A stretch of DNA of 64,000 nt from Lysobacter sp. Root76 (GCF_001428685.1 NZ_LMIK01000001.1:104550-168549), one strand, 5' to 3'. Counted from the first letter of the stretch, positions 20,159-29,941 are shown. Translations and numbers: made by a program. The notes: generated from the letters alone by a model not told the origin.

Positions 20159-21067
20159 TCAGGCCGTCTTCTTGCGCACCGGACGCCGGGTCGCGCGCTT
20201 CTTGGCCGCGGCCTTCTTCGCCGGCGCGGCCTTAGTCGCCTTGGCGGTCTTGGCCGGCGCCTTGCCGCCCTTCTTCTCCAGGCTGCGCTTGAGCAGCTCG
20301 GCGAAGTCGATGACGTTGGTGGCGGCGTTCTCGGGCAGCGATTCTTCGGGCTCGCCCTTGCGACGCACGACCTTCTTGGCCTTGACCCGTTGCTCGATGA
20401 CCTTGTGCAGGCGCTGGCGGAAGTCGTCCTTGTAGCTTTCCGGCTTCCAGTCCGAGCTCATCGACTTGATCAGCTCTTCGGCCATGGCGACCTCGCGGCT
20501 GGAGATCTTCCACTTCTCCAGCTTGCCCTGCGGCAGCTTGTAGTCTTCCGGGTCCACCAGCTCCTGCGAGAAGCGCAGGATCATCAGCAGCAGCGCGTCG
20601 CCCTTGGGCATCACCGCTGCCAGGTATTCGCGGGTGCGAATCACCACCCGGCCGATCCCGATCTTGCCGGTGCGGCGCAGCACTTCGCGCAGCAGCACGT
20701 AGCCCTTCTCGGCTTTCTTGCCCGGTTCCAGCACGTAGGGCTTTTCGTAGAACTCCGGCCCGATCGCGCTGGCATCGACGAAGCCGTCGATATCCACGGT
20801 TTCCTTGTGATCCGGCGCGGCCGCGGCGATGTCGGCCTCCTCGATCACCACGTAACTGCCCTTGTCGTACTCGAAGGCCTTGACGATCTCCTTCCACGGC
20901 ACCTCCTCGCCGGTTTCGGCGTTGACGCGCTCGTAACGGATGGGCACCTTGTCGCGACTGTCGAGCATGCGGAAATGCAGGTCGACGCGGCGTTCGCCGG
21001 TCATCAGCTTTACCGGGATATTGAGCAGACCGAACGAGAGCGTGCCGGTCCAGATCGGGCGAGCCAT
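20159..21067 (-). CDS. ku: Non-homologous end-joining protein Ku
   Basis: 302 residues starting MARPIWTGTLSFGLLNIPVK, the classic bacterial Ku opening, with RDKVPIRYERVNAETGEEV and the beta-barrel core that encircles DNA ends. The C-terminus ends in a Lys/Ala/Thr-rich tail (from about residue 268), which in other Ku proteins aids DNA binding and LigD recruitment. Followed after 36 bp by ligD. Together they give a two-component end-joining pathway, useful in stationary phase or after desiccation. Confidence 0.95.
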   Translation of the reverse strand: MARPIWTGTLSFGLLNIPVKLMTGERRVDLHFRMLDSRDKVPIRYERVNAETGEEVPWKEIVKAFEYDKGSYVVIEEADIAAAAPDHKETVDIDGFVDASAIGPEFYEKPYVLEPGKKAEKGYVLLREVLRRTGKIGIGRVVIRTREYLAAVMPKGDALLLMILRFSQELVDPEDYKLPQGKLEKWKISSREVAMAEELIKSMSSDWKPESYKDDFRQRLHKVIEQRVKAKKVVRRKGEPEESLPENAATNVIDFAELLKRSLEKKGGKAPAKTAKATKAAPAKKAAAKKRATRRPVRKKTA

Positions 21068-21273
21068 GAGGCGTCCTCCGCGAAGGGGACCGCCGCGCGC
21101 GTCGAGCGAGCCGGCGGCCGAGGCGGCCTACTGTGCCTCCCTCGCCGTCGAACCCGGGTGAAGCGGATGAACGCCGGCGAACCTGCGCTCACCCTGCCAC
21201 GACGGCCGATCGGGTGTGCTGTGCTCTGCTTTCCGTCGACGGACCCGCGCATGACCCAGTTCCGCGCATCGCC

Positions 21274-22485
21274 ATGGACCTGAAGAGCGGCTACCCCTAT
21301 TGGGCCGTGCGCAACGGCCTGATGCATGCGTTTCCGGCCCTGGACGGCGATGCGCGCTGCGACGTGGCGGTGATCGGCGGCGGCATCAGCGGCGCGCTGA
21401 TCGCCGACGAACTGGCGCGCCACGGTCACGAGGTGATCGTGATCGAGCAGCGCGACGTCGGCTGGGGCAGCACCGCGGCCAGCACGGCGCTGCTGCAGTA
21501 CGAGATCGACACCCACCTGATCGACCTGAGCGAACGCTACTGCGAGGACGCCGCCGCCCTCGCCTACCGCGCCTGCGGCGACGCGGTGGTGGCGCTGCGC
21601 GAACGTGCGCGCGGCCTGGGCGGGGTCGACTTCGCGCGCGTGGACAGCGTCTATTGCGCGAGCAAGCAGCGCCATGTCTACGTGCTCAAGCACGAACTCG
21701 CGCTGCGCCGCCGCCACGGTTTCGACGTGCGCTGGCTCAATGCCGCCGATCTGCACGAGCGTTACGGCCTGCATGCGCCCGGCGCGATCCTCAGCAGCCT
21801 GGGCGCACGCGTCGATCCCTACCGCATGACCTACCGCCTGCTGATGCGCCTGGCCCGGCAAGGCGTACGCGTGTACGACCGCAGCGAGATCGCGGCCATC
21901 GAACCCGGCGCCCGCACGGTGCTGCTGCGCACGCCGCAGGGCCACGTAGTGCGCGCGGCGCAGGTGGTGATGGCGACCGGCTACGCAGGGCAGCGCTGGC
22001 TGCGCCAGCGGCTCGCCCGCAATCACAGCAGCTACGCCTTCGTCACCGATCCGATACCCGCGGCCGAGCTGCGCGGGCTGGACCGGACTATGGTCTGGGA
22101 ATCGGCGCGGCCCTATCTCTACCTGCGCGGCACCGGCGACGACCGCATCATCGTCGGCGGCGAGGACGATGCAATCGACGTGCCGGCCAAGCGCGACGCG
22201 CGTCTGCACAAGAAGACGCAACGCTTGGTGCGGCAAGTCGCGCGGCGCTTTCCGGGCCTGGAGCTGGCGCCCAGCTTCGCCTGGGCCGGCACCTTCGCCG
22301 AAACCGAGGACGGCCTGCCCTTCTTCGGTCCGCACCAGCAGTACGGGCCGCGCGTGCATTTCGCGATGGCCTACGGCGGCAACGGCATCACCTATGCCGA
22401 GATCGGCGCCGGGCTGCTGCGCGCCCTGATCGAACGCCGGCCGCACCCGCTGGCGGAGCTGTTCTCGTTCCGGCGGATAGGCTGA
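21274..22485 (+). CDS. FAD-dependent oxidoreductase (DAO family)
   Basis: 403 residues. The dinucleotide-binding motif VIGGGISGALIADELA is at about 31-46, and the C-terminus has GTFAETEDGLPFFGP and AYGGNGITYAEIGA, the second FAD contact of the D-amino-acid oxidase family (PuuB/glycine-oxidase-like). The amine substrate cannot be read from sequence. The ATG at 21274 is the first Met close to the domain; upstream in-frame sequence (from 21133) overlaps the promoter region shared with divergent ku. Confidence 0.8.
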   Translation: MDLKSGYPYWAVRNGLMHAFPALDGDARCDVAVIGGGISGALIADELARHGHEVIVIEQRDVGWGSTAASTALLQYEIDTHLIDLSERYCEDAAALAYRACGDAVVALRERARGLGGVDFARVDSVYCASKQRHVYVLKHELALRRRHGFDVRWLNAADLHERYGLHAPGAILSSLGARVDPYRMTYRLLMRLARQGVRVYDRSEIAAIEPGARTVLLRTPQGHVVRAAQVVMATGYAGQRWLRQRLARNHSSYAFVTDPIPAAELRGLDRTMVWESARPYLYLRGTGDDRIIVGGEDDAIDVPAKRDARLHKKTQRLVRQVARRFPGLELAPSFAWAGTFAETEDGLPFFGPHQQYGPRVHFAMAYGGNGITYAEIGAGLLRALIERRPHPLAELFSFRRIG

Positions 22486-22509
22486 GACCGACGTTGCGCG
22501 GCAATGCGA

Positions 22510-22531
22510 ACGGGCCGCTTTCGCGGCCCGT
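22510..22531. terminator. Hairpin between convergent genes
   Basis: ACGGGCCGC / GCGGCCCGT stem with a TTTC loop, between the FAD oxidoreductase (+) and the OmpA-like gene (-). No U-run, so termination strength is uncertain. Confidence 0.55.
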
Positions 22532-22563
22532 CCGGTGCAGCTTCGAGGCTAACGACGCGTGGT

Positions 22564-23286
22564 TCAGGAGCGCAACGGCACCAGGGTGATCTCGACGCGG
22601 CGGTTCTGAGCGCGGCCTTGCTCGGTATCGTTGCTGGCGATCGGGCGGGTCTTGCCGGCGCCGGTGAGGATGAAGCGGTCGCGGACCAGGCCGCGCGACA
22701 TCAGGTAGTTGCCGACCGAAGCGGCGCGTTGTTCGGACAGGCGCTGGTTGACCGCGTCGCTGCCGATGCTGTCGGTGTGGCCTGCGACCTCGACGATGGT
22801 CTGGTTGTATTCCTGCAGGGTCGAGGCGACGTTGTCGAGCACCGGATAGAACTGCGAGTCGAGCTGGGCGCTGTTGAAGGCGAAGGTGATGTTGCTGGGC
22901 ATGTTGAGGGTGATGTTGTCGCCCTGGCGGACCACGTCGACGCCGGTGCCGGCCATGCGGTCGCGCAAGGCGCGCTCCTGGCGATCCTGGTAGTTGCCGA
23001 TCGCCGCGCCGGCCAGGCCGCCCACGCCCGCGCCGACCAGGGCGCGCTGGCGGCGTTCGGTGGCGTCGTCGCCGCTGAGCAGACCGGCCGCGACGCCGGC
23101 GAGCGCACCGATGATGGCGCCCTTCTGGGTCTTGTTCATGCCGCCCTGCTGCTGCGGGGGCGGGTACTGGCCCGGCGGGTACTGCTGCGGCTGGCCGCCG
23201 TAGTAGCCACCGCCACCGGTGGCGCAACCGGCGAGCGCTGCGGTCATCGCAGCGGCGGCCAGCACGATCTTGATCTGGGTTTTCAT
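22564..23286 (-). CDS. OmpA-family lipoprotein with glycine zipper
   Basis: 240 residues. The lipobox LAG-C puts lipidated Cys at 21; then a Gln/Pro/Tyr-rich linker, a glycine-zipper segment (GAIIGALAGVAAGLL and VGAGVGGLAGAAIGN) and a C-terminal OmpA/peptidoglycan-binding domain with FAFNSAQLD, GHTDSIGSDAVNQRLSEQRA and QNRRVEITL. It should tether the outer membrane to peptidoglycan. The start at 23286 (GAGGAAAAC upstream) is preferred over an ATG 33 bases earlier because it places the signal peptide at the N-terminus. Confidence 0.9.
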   Translation of the reverse strand: MKTQIKIVLAAAAMTAALAGCATGGGGYYGGQPQQYPPGQYPPPQQQGGMNKTQKGAIIGALAGVAAGLLSGDDATERRQRALVGAGVGGLAGAAIGNYQDRQERALRDRMAGTGVDVVRQGDNITLNMPSNITFAFNSAQLDSQFYPVLDNVASTLQEYNQTIVEVAGHTDSIGSDAVNQRLSEQRAASVGNYLMSRGLVRDRFILTGAGKTRPIASNDTEQGRAQNRRVEITLVPLRS

Positions 23287-23661
23287 GGGGGTTTTCCTCA
23301 GCTGAACTCGGCAGGGCACAAGCTAATCACGCCGGCGTCGCGGACGGGTGACGGGCGCGATCGCCAGTTCAGCTGTCAGTTCGGCTGTCGGCCCAGTACG
23401 TGGCGCGGGTCGCGGGACGTCTGTGGGCCCGGAATGAATTGCGATTGCGCAGGTTCGGTGGCGATTCGCATCGCGACTTACGTCGCTCCCACAGGAAGCG
23501 GTGGTGTCGCGAGTGTGGGGCTGGTCGCGGCTCACGCCGCTCCTACCCCGGGGCGCGGCGAATGCGTGACGAGGGCGTGAGCTGCGGCCGCGCGAATCGA
23601 CCGCGACGGGCGGGTGCGATTCGCATCGCACCCGCCCGTCGGGATACGCCGGCTCAGGCGC
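23287..23661. other. Intergenic region with two REP elements and a strong hairpin
   Basis: No gene is supported. REP cores lie at 23471-23495 and 23524-23549, both in the orientation seen in the 10.4 kb array. A 15-bp perfect stem follows at 23605-23640. The right part is the 3' end of the acyltransferase transcript and the left part the promoter side of the OmpA-like gene. Confidence 0.7.
23605..23640 (-). terminator. Long GC-rich hairpin after acyltransferase gene
   Basis: A 15-bp perfect stem (GACGGGCGGGTGCGA and its complement) with a 6-base loop, 22 bases past the stop. No U-run follows, so it may act as an mRNA 3'-end stabiliser as much as a terminator. Confidence 0.6.
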
Positions 23662-25119
23662 TCAAGCGTCGAGCGGCACCAGCGCATCGGCGCCGGCGGC
23701 GTCGAGGGTGCGGTCCCAATTGCCCATCAGCGCCAGGTACAGCAGCTTGTCGAACTCGGCGCCGAAACGGCTGATCACGGCGTCGGGATCGGGGATCAGC
23801 TTGGCGTCGGCGATCAGGCCGAAGTGGACGCGGCCGTTGTAGCTGAGGATGGAAATGCCGACCCCGATCGAACCGGTCTGCGGCACCCAGAACATCATCT
23901 CGCGCAGGGTGCAGCCGGCCAGGTACAGCGGCTGCTGCGGCCCGGGCACGTTGGTCGCGACCGCGGTCGCCTTGCGGCTGAACAACTCCAGCGCCAGCCC
24001 CTGGACCTGCGACGGCGCCATGCCGAGCGCAGCCAAAAGTCCAAATGCGACAATGGCTTGGCGTGAATTCTTAAGGTTATTCATGCATTCGGCGACGCGC
24101 TCGATCCGGCGGATCGGGTTGCCCTCGCCGACCGGCAGCTCCAGGAACACCAAGCCGAAATGATTGCCGAGTTTCTTGGCGTGTTCGAGCGGGCGCAGGT
24201 TCACCGGCACGGTCGCGCGCAGGGTCACGCCGTCGACGTTGTCGCCGCGTTCGATCATGTAGTTGCGCAGCGCGCCGGCCGCGGTCGCCATCAGCACGTC
24301 GTTGACGGTGCAGTCGCAAGCGCGGCCGACCGCCTTCACTTCTTCCAGGTCCAGCGGTTCGGCCCAGGCCACGCGCTTGCTCACGCCGAGCTTGCCGCGC
24401 AGCAGCGAGGGCGGGTCGTCGGACAGCGCCAGGGCGTTGAGCAGTTCGCGCGCGATCTCGCCGCCCTCCTTGGCCAGCATGCCGGCCAGGGTCGGGTCGC
24501 GGTACATCTCCATGCCCTTCTCGAGCGCGCGCGAGCCCAGCTTCATGTAGCGGTCGACCGCGCCGACCCGGCGCGCGACTTCGGCGCCGTCGGTCTTGAG
24601 CCAGGCATTCGCCAGATCGCTGCCCTTGGCCGGTTCGCGGGTGGTGTCGGTCAGCGACAGCAGCACCTGGACCAGGGCAATGCCGTCGGCATAGCTGTGG
24701 TGGATGCGCGCGACCAGCGCCGAGCCGCCGTCGTAGCGTTCGATCAGGTGGAACTGCCACAGCGGCCGGCTGTGATCGAGCGGGCTGGACGCGAGCTGGC
24801 TGACGAAGCGTTCCAGGCCGCGCTTGCCGGCGCGCCCGGGCAGCGCGGTCAGCTGCACGTGCCAGTCGAGATCGAAATCCTCGTCGGTCTGCCAGGACGC
24901 GCCTGCCGGCGTGTCGACCGCCTTCTGGCGGAAGCGCGTATAGGCCAGGAAGCGCTGTTTGACCACGCGCCGCAAGGCGTCGATCGACATCGGTTCGGCG
25001 AACATCAGCACGCCGGTGATCATCATCGGATTGGTCGGTCGCTCCATGCGCAACCAGGCCGTATCCACTCGCGACATCGGTTCGCGACGCGCTCGCTTGC
25101 GCGGTTCTGCTGTGGCCAT
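23662..25119 (-). CDS. Wax ester synthase/diacylglycerol acyltransferase (WS/DGAT family)
   Basis: 485 residues. The acyltransferase motif HHSYADG (HHxxxDG) is at 140-146, with SPLDHSRPLWQFHLIE before it and a C-terminal DUF1298-type domain (NVPGPQQPLYLAGCTL, GVGISILSYNGRVHFGL). The family esterifies fatty alcohols or diacylglycerol with acyl-CoA to make storage wax esters or triacylglycerol. The start at 25119 follows GGAGGGCGC, a strong ribosome site, so the ATG 33 bases upstream is rejected. No fatty acyl reductase is nearby, so the natural acceptor is open. Confidence 0.88.
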   Translation of the reverse strand: MATAEPRKRARREPMSRVDTAWLRMERPTNPMMITGVLMFAEPMSIDALRRVVKQRFLAYTRFRQKAVDTPAGASWQTDEDFDLDWHVQLTALPGRAGKRGLERFVSQLASSPLDHSRPLWQFHLIERYDGGSALVARIHHSYADGIALVQVLLSLTDTTREPAKGSDLANAWLKTDGAEVARRVGAVDRYMKLGSRALEKGMEMYRDPTLAGMLAKEGGEIARELLNALALSDDPPSLLRGKLGVSKRVAWAEPLDLEEVKAVGRACDCTVNDVLMATAAGALRNYMIERGDNVDGVTLRATVPVNLRPLEHAKKLGNHFGLVFLELPVGEGNPIRRIERVAECMNNLKNSRQAIVAFGLLAALGMAPSQVQGLALELFSRKATAVATNVPGPQQPLYLAGCTLREMMFWVPQTGSIGVGISILSYNGRVHFGLIADAKLIPDPDAVISRFGAEFDKLLYLALMGNWDRTLDAAGADALVPLDA

Positions 25120-25267
25120 GCGCCCTCCAAGCGTCTGCGCCGAGTGAATCACGCAGCCGCGAGCGGCGTCAACGCGGGTGTGCCCGATTCGAGATCGGGA
25201 CGTGGAGATCGCGCGGCGGCGCGGGTCGAATCGCCGGGCCGCTACCGCGCTGCCGAATCGCCGCGCC

Positions 25268-26698
25268 CTACTCTCGCTGCTTTCGGTAGGCGGCCAAGGC
25301 CGCGTCGCGGCCGGCGGCCAGGTCGACCAGCGGCCGGGCCGGATAGTCCGGAGCCAGGCGGCGCAGCGTCGCCGGCTCGCGCCAGGGCGCGAAGCGCAGC
25401 GGCACCGGCAAGGCCGCCAGCTCCGGCAGCCAGCGCGCGATGTAGCGGCCCTCGGGGTCGAACTTCTCAGCCTGGGTCACCGGATTGAACACGCGGAAGT
25501 ACGGCGCGGCATCGGCGCCGGTGCCGGCCACCCACTGCCAGCCCAGGGTGTTGTTGGCCAGGTCGGCGTCGACCAGGGTGTCCCAGAACCAGCGCGCGCC
25601 GTGGCGCCAGTGATAGCGCAGGTGTTTGCTCAGGTAGCTGGCGACGATCATGCGCACGCGGTTGTGCATCCAGCCGGTGTGCCAGAGCTCGCGCATGCCG
25701 GCGTCGACGATGGGCACGCCGGTGCGCCCGTGTTGCCAGTCCTGCAGGCGCGGCTGCGCCAGCCGGGCCCAGTCGAAGTCGTCGAAACGCGGGTTGAAGT
25801 TGCGCTCCGGAGTGTGCGGGAAGTGATGCAGCAGGTGATGGGCGAATTCGCGCCAGCCCAGTTCGCGGATGGCCGCGTCGATATCGCCGGCGCGCGTGGC
25901 GCTGCGTTGCGCCTCCAGCGCCGCGACCACGCGCCAGGGCGCGATTTCGCCGAAGTGCAGATGCGGCGACAGGCGCGAGGTGCCGACCCGATCGGGGCGG
26001 TCGCGCTGTTGGGCGTAGCCTTCCAGCGCACCATCGAGGAAGGTCTCCAGCGCCTCGCGCGCGCCGGCCTCGCCGGGCGTCCAGTGCTCCCAGAACCCGC
26101 GGTCCCAGTCCGGCGACGGCAGCAGCTTCAGCGCCGCCAGCGGCACGCCTTCCGGCCCCTGCGCGCTGGCGGGCAAGGCCGCCGGCGGTTCCCAGGTCGG
26201 CTGCAACCGCCACGCAGCCAGCGCCGCGCGCCAGAACGGAGTGAACACGCGGTAGGGCTCGCCCTGCTTGGTCGCCAGTTGCCAGGGCTCGAACAGCAAT
26301 GCGCCGTTGTGGCTTTCCGCGCGCACGCCCTGGCGGCGCAGGGTCTGCTTGATGCGGGTGTCGCGCTGCTCGATCGCCGGCTCGTAGCGGCGGTTCCAGT
26401 ACACCGCCTCGGCGTCGGTCGCCAGCAGCAACGACTGCAGGGTCGGCAGGCTGGGGCCGACGAAGCGGCGCAGGTGCGAGCCGCGCGCGCGCAGTTCGCG
26501 ATCCAGCGCGGCCAGCGAATGGTGGCGCCAGGCATCCGACGCCGCGCCCGGGCGCCAGTCGCCGTGTTCGTCGGGGGCGTGGATGTAGATCGGGATCGGC
26601 GTGTAGCCGTCGTCCAGCGCGGCCCGCAGCGCCGGGTTGTCGGCCAGCCGCAGGTCGTTGCGGAACCAGACCAGCGCGGTGGCGTCGGCGTCGGGCAT
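25268..26698 (-). CDS. phrB: Deoxyribodipyrimidine photolyase
   Basis: 476 residues with the N-terminal antenna domain (LVWFRNDLRLADNPAL) and the FAD domain: GTSRLSPHLHFGEIAPW, WREFAHHLLHHFP, GWMHNRVRMIVASYLSKHL, and DADLANNTLGWQWVAGTG. These are the class I CPD photolyase signatures, including the tryptophans used for electron transfer. The enzyme repairs UV pyrimidine dimers with blue light. A GC-rich hairpin lies just past its start, between it and the downstream S8 gene on the same strand. Confidence 0.93.
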   Translation of the reverse strand: MPDADATALVWFRNDLRLADNPALRAALDDGYTPIPIYIHAPDEHGDWRPGAASDAWRHHSLAALDRELRARGSHLRRFVGPSLPTLQSLLLATDAEAVYWNRRYEPAIEQRDTRIKQTLRRQGVRAESHNGALLFEPWQLATKQGEPYRVFTPFWRAALAAWRLQPTWEPPAALPASAQGPEGVPLAALKLLPSPDWDRGFWEHWTPGEAGAREALETFLDGALEGYAQQRDRPDRVGTSRLSPHLHFGEIAPWRVVAALEAQRSATRAGDIDAAIRELGWREFAHHLLHHFPHTPERNFNPRFDDFDWARLAQPRLQDWQHGRTGVPIVDAGMRELWHTGWMHNRVRMIVASYLSKHLRYHWRHGARWFWDTLVDADLANNTLGWQWVAGTGADAAPYFRVFNPVTQAEKFDPEGRYIARWLPELAALPVPLRFAPWREPATLRRLAPDYPARPLVDLAAGRDAALAAYRKQRE

Positions 26699-26754
26699 CG
26701 CTGGACCGGGGCAGTCGAGGGACGGCCAGTATGCCGTTCCGCCGTGCCCGCGAC

Positions 26755-26780
26755 GGACGGGGCCCGGCTGGGCCCCGTCC
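26755..26780 (-). terminator. GC-rich hairpin between S8 protease and photolyase genes
   Basis: An 11-bp perfect stem GGACGGGGCCC / GGGCCCCGTCC with loop GGCT, 15 bases after the protease stop. No U-run. Confidence 0.6.
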
Positions 26781-26794
26781 CCATTGCGTGACGC

Positions 26795-28432
26795 TTATTG
26801 CGACTGCAGCTCGGTGATCGCGGCCTGGGTCTGGACCAAGCCCCAGCCGGTGTTGTTGTCGAAGCCGGCGGCGTCGATGTCCTTAGCGGTCGTGTACAGG
26901 GCATCGCGCACCTGCGCCGCGGTCGCGGTCGGCTTGGAGCTCCACACCACCGCGGCCACGCCGGAGACGTGCGGCGTCGCCATCGACGTGCCGCTCATGG
27001 TCTCGTAGGCGGTGTTCGATACCGACGGCGTAGCGTCGACGGTCGCGGTCTGTCCGGCCAGGTTGGCGACGATGGTCTCGCCGTCGGCCTTGCTGATGCC
27101 CACCGCGGGCAGCGTGGTGGTGACCGGGTTGCTGTTGGCGTCGTACATGCCGATGCGCAGATCGCCGGCGACGTTGTTGTAGATCACCACGCCCAGGGCG
27201 CGGCCGGTCTTGGCCTTGGTGATCTTGTCGACGAAGGTGTTGGTGCCGCGCTGGCAGACCACGATCTTGTTGCGCCAGGTGCTGGAAGAGGCCTGGCACA
27301 GGCCGCCGTTGACCCAGCCGGCGCTGGCGGTGGTCTGCTTGGAACCGGCGACCGGAATCGCGGCGAAGCTGGACGCGCCGACCACCAGCGGATCGTTCTT
27401 CATCGGGTAGGTGCTGAGCGTGTCCACGCCCGGCGCGGCCACGTCGACCGCGGCGTTGAACTGCGAGAAGGCGGCCTTGACGTTGGCCGAGTCCACCGCC
27501 GCCACCGACACCACGCTGGGGTAGGACGCCGGGTAGCTGAGGCTGGCATCGCCGGCGTTGCCGGCCGCGGCGATGCTGAGCACGCCGTTGTTGGCCAGGG
27601 TCTGGAACGCGTTCTGCTCGGTGACCGAGCTGCTCGCGCCGCCCAGGCTCATGCTGATGATCTTGGCGCCGGCGGCGTCGCAGCGGTTGGCCGCATCGAC
27701 CAGAGTCGAGGAGTAGGTCCAGCTGCACTGGCCGTGTTGGCCGCCGTTGGTGCCGTTGCTGCCGAAGATCTTGACGATGTGCAGCGAGACCTTGCCCGGG
27801 CTCACGCCGACCACGCCGGTATTGTTGTTGGCCGCGGCGATGGTGCCGGCGACGTGGGTGCCGTGGCCGCAGGTGTCGGTGTCCCAGCCGGCGGGGTAAC
27901 CAGTGATGGTCATGCCTGCGAAATCTTCGTGGTTCTTGTTGAGACCCGAGTCGATCACGCAGACCTTGATGCCGGCGCCGGTGGCCGCGCCCGCGTCGAG
28001 CACGCCGTCCTGGTTGGCGTCCCACACATTGCGCGCCTGCACCTGGTCGATGCCGTAGGGCACGCTCTGCGCCTGCAGATAGCGCGGCTGGTCGATCTCG
28101 ACCGATTCCACATCGGGGTTGCCGCGCAGGGCCTTGATGTCTTCCGGCGAGGACAGGGTCATCACCGCGCTGTTGAGGCGGTCGAACTGGTAGTTCAGCA
28201 CCGCGTCGCCGCCGCGCGCTGCGCTCAGTTTGCCGCGCAGCGCCTGGATGCGCTGGCCCAGGCTCTGGGTCGAGGCACCGGCGCTCTTGCCGGCGGCGGC
28301 GCTGGCGGTGCCGGCCTTGAACTTGACCCAGACGCGGTTCGGGTTGGGTTGCTCCTGCGCCGCGGCGGCGGTGGCAGCGACCATCGTGGCCAGGCCCAGG
28401 CCCAGCGCGTACATCAGCTTGCTCTGCTTCAT
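26795..28432 (-). CDS. Secreted subtilisin-like serine protease (S8) with PA insert
   Basis: 545 residues: signal peptide (1-25, cut near AAA-Q), an inhibitor-I9-like propeptide (to about 120), then the S8 catalytic domain. The triad is D161 (CVIDSG), H190 (HGTHVAG) and S483 (GTSMATPH), with oxyanion N292 (AAAGNAG). A protease-associated domain sits between N292 and S483, about 345-465 (NKIVVCQRGTNTF, GVVIYNN), as in lactocepin- and subtilase-type enzymes. Cysteines (C158, C188, C236, C251, C379, C393) suggest disulphides and an extracellular product. Lysobacter-type bacteria secrete such lytic proteases. It is monocistronic. Confidence 0.93.
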   Translation of the reverse strand: MKQSKLMYALGLGLATMVAATAAAAQEQPNPNRVWVKFKAGTASAAAGKSAGASTQSLGQRIQALRGKLSAARGGDAVLNYQFDRLNSAVMTLSSPEDIKALRGNPDVESVEIDQPRYLQAQSVPYGIDQVQARNVWDANQDGVLDAGAATGAGIKVCVIDSGLNKNHEDFAGMTITGYPAGWDTDTCGHGTHVAGTIAAANNNTGVVGVSPGKVSLHIVKIFGSNGTNGGQHGQCSWTYSSTLVDAANRCDAAGAKIISMSLGGASSSVTEQNAFQTLANNGVLSIAAAGNAGDASLSYPASYPSVVSVAAVDSANVKAAFSQFNAAVDVAAPGVDTLSTYPMKNDPLVVGASSFAAIPVAGSKQTTASAGWVNGGLCQASSSTWRNKIVVCQRGTNTFVDKITKAKTGRALGVVIYNNVAGDLRIGMYDANSNPVTTTLPAVGISKADGETIVANLAGQTATVDATPSVSNTAYETMSGTSMATPHVSGVAAVVWSSKPTATAAQVRDALYTTAKDIDAAGFDNNTGWGLVQTQAAITELQSQ

Positions 28433-28665
28433 CGATACCCCACGTGGAATGCCGGTCGCACTCCGGGCGGAGCGGCTTGCTGCTCGGGCGCGTCGTAGCG
28501 CCCGATCAACCGACCTTTATCCAAACGGGAAAATATCGCGCCCCCCCTACCTGCCGGGGGATATCCCTCAGGATCTATGACCGGATTCTCGTTTTAGAGA
28601 ATGCCTCGGCGGCCGCGGCGCACCAAGAATCCACATGCCGGAGCCGAGGCCGGCGCACGGGCGCC

Positions 28666-29742
28666 TCAGCTCTCGACGAAACGCACCCGGCGCGTGATCG
28701 AGCAGGTCAGCTCGTAGCCGATGGTGCCGGAGACTTCGGCGATGCGTTCCACCGGCAGCTCCGGCCCCCACAGCGTCACCGGATCGCCGACGCGGGCCTC
28801 GGGGATGCCGCGCAGGTCGATGGTCATCAGGTCCATCGAGACGCGGCCGATCACCTGCGCCGCGTGGCCGCCGACCAGCACCGGCGTGCCGGAGGGTGCG
28901 GCACGCGGGTAGCCGTCGCCGTAGCCGATCGCGGCCACGCCGACGTGCATGTCTTCGGGGCATTCCCAGGTCGCGGCGTAGCCGATGCGTTCGCCGCGCC
29001 GCACCCGGTTGACCGCGATCAGGCGCGTCGACAGGGTCATCGCCGGACGCAGGCCGAAGTCGGCGCCGGTGGTGCCCTCGACCACCGACATGCCGTACAG
29101 CGCTCCGCCGGGACGGATCCAGTCGGCGTGGGCATCGGGCCAGCCCAGCACGGCGGCGGAGTTGGCCAGCGAGCGCGCGCCGTCGAGGCCGGCGGTGGCC
29201 TCGGCGAAGGCGCGCAGCTGCGCGCGCGTTTGCGGCTTGTCGAATTCGTCGGAGCTGGCGAAATGGTTCATCAGCACGATGCCCTCGGCCACGCCGGGCA
29301 AGGCCGACAGGCGCGCATGCGCTTGCCGCACGTCCTCGGGCGCGAAGCCGAGCCGGTGCATGCCGGTGTCGATCTTGAGCCAGCAGCGGATCGGCTCGCC
29401 GTCGGCGGCCTGCTCCAGCATTTCGATCTGGCTGGCGTGGTGGACCACGGTCTCGACGCCGAGCCGGCGCAGCTGCGGCAGGTCGTCGGCTTCGTCGAAA
29501 CCCGACAGCAGCACGATCGGTTGCGACAGGCCTGCCGCGCGCAGGCGGTCGGCGTCGGACAGGGCCGCCACGCCGAAGGCGTCGGCGCCTTCGAGCGCGC
29601 GCGCGACCCGTTCCAGGCCGTGGCCGTAGCCGTCGGCCTTGACCACCGCCATCACGCGGCTGTGCGGCGCGCGCGCGCGCGCCTGGGCGAGGTTATGACG
29701 CAGGGCGTCGGTGTGGATGCTTGCGGAGGTGGGTCGTGCCAT
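28666..29742 (-). CDS. alr: Alanine racemase
   Basis: 358 residues, a PLP-dependent fold-type III enzyme. The PLP lysine is K35 in VVKADGYGHG; the C-terminal domain has the catalytic tyrosine in RIGYAATWE and the substrate-site CPEDMHVGVAAIGYGDGYPR. It interconverts L- and D-alanine for peptidoglycan. In many gammaproteobacteria alr follows dnaB; here dnaB is 8 kb away. The gene starts at ATG 29742, with no plausible longer form. Confidence 0.95.
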   Translation of the reverse strand: MARPTSASIHTDALRHNLAQARARAPHSRVMAVVKADGYGHGLERVARALEGADAFGVAALSDADRLRAAGLSQPIVLLSGFDEADDLPQLRRLGVETVVHHASQIEMLEQAADGEPIRCWLKIDTGMHRLGFAPEDVRQAHARLSALPGVAEGIVLMNHFASSDEFDKPQTRAQLRAFAEATAGLDGARSLANSAAVLGWPDAHADWIRPGGALYGMSVVEGTTGADFGLRPAMTLSTRLIAVNRVRRGERIGYAATWECPEDMHVGVAAIGYGDGYPRAAPSGTPVLVGGHAAQVIGRVSMDLMTIDLRGIPEARVGDPVTLWGPELPVERIAEVSGTIGYELTCSITRRVRFVES

Positions 29743-29941
29743 CGCGCTAGTTTATCGGCTGGCGCGTTGCGCGGGCTGTCGGGCTGGGGTGGGCGCGGGT
29801 TCCGGCAGGCAGGCGGGATGCATTGCGGCAGCCTGCCCCATATCGGCGACCGGTCTGGGCAAGGCAGTCGCCGGTTCGGCGCGAGGTCCGGCCTAGATGC
29901 CGTGGGCGCCCCTCTCCCGGCGGAGAGAGGTCTGGGTTCGC

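Noticed and set aside
28433-28665. Small gene between alr and the S8 protease
   Set aside because: Only short frames without ribosome sites; reads as promoter and leader of the protease gene.
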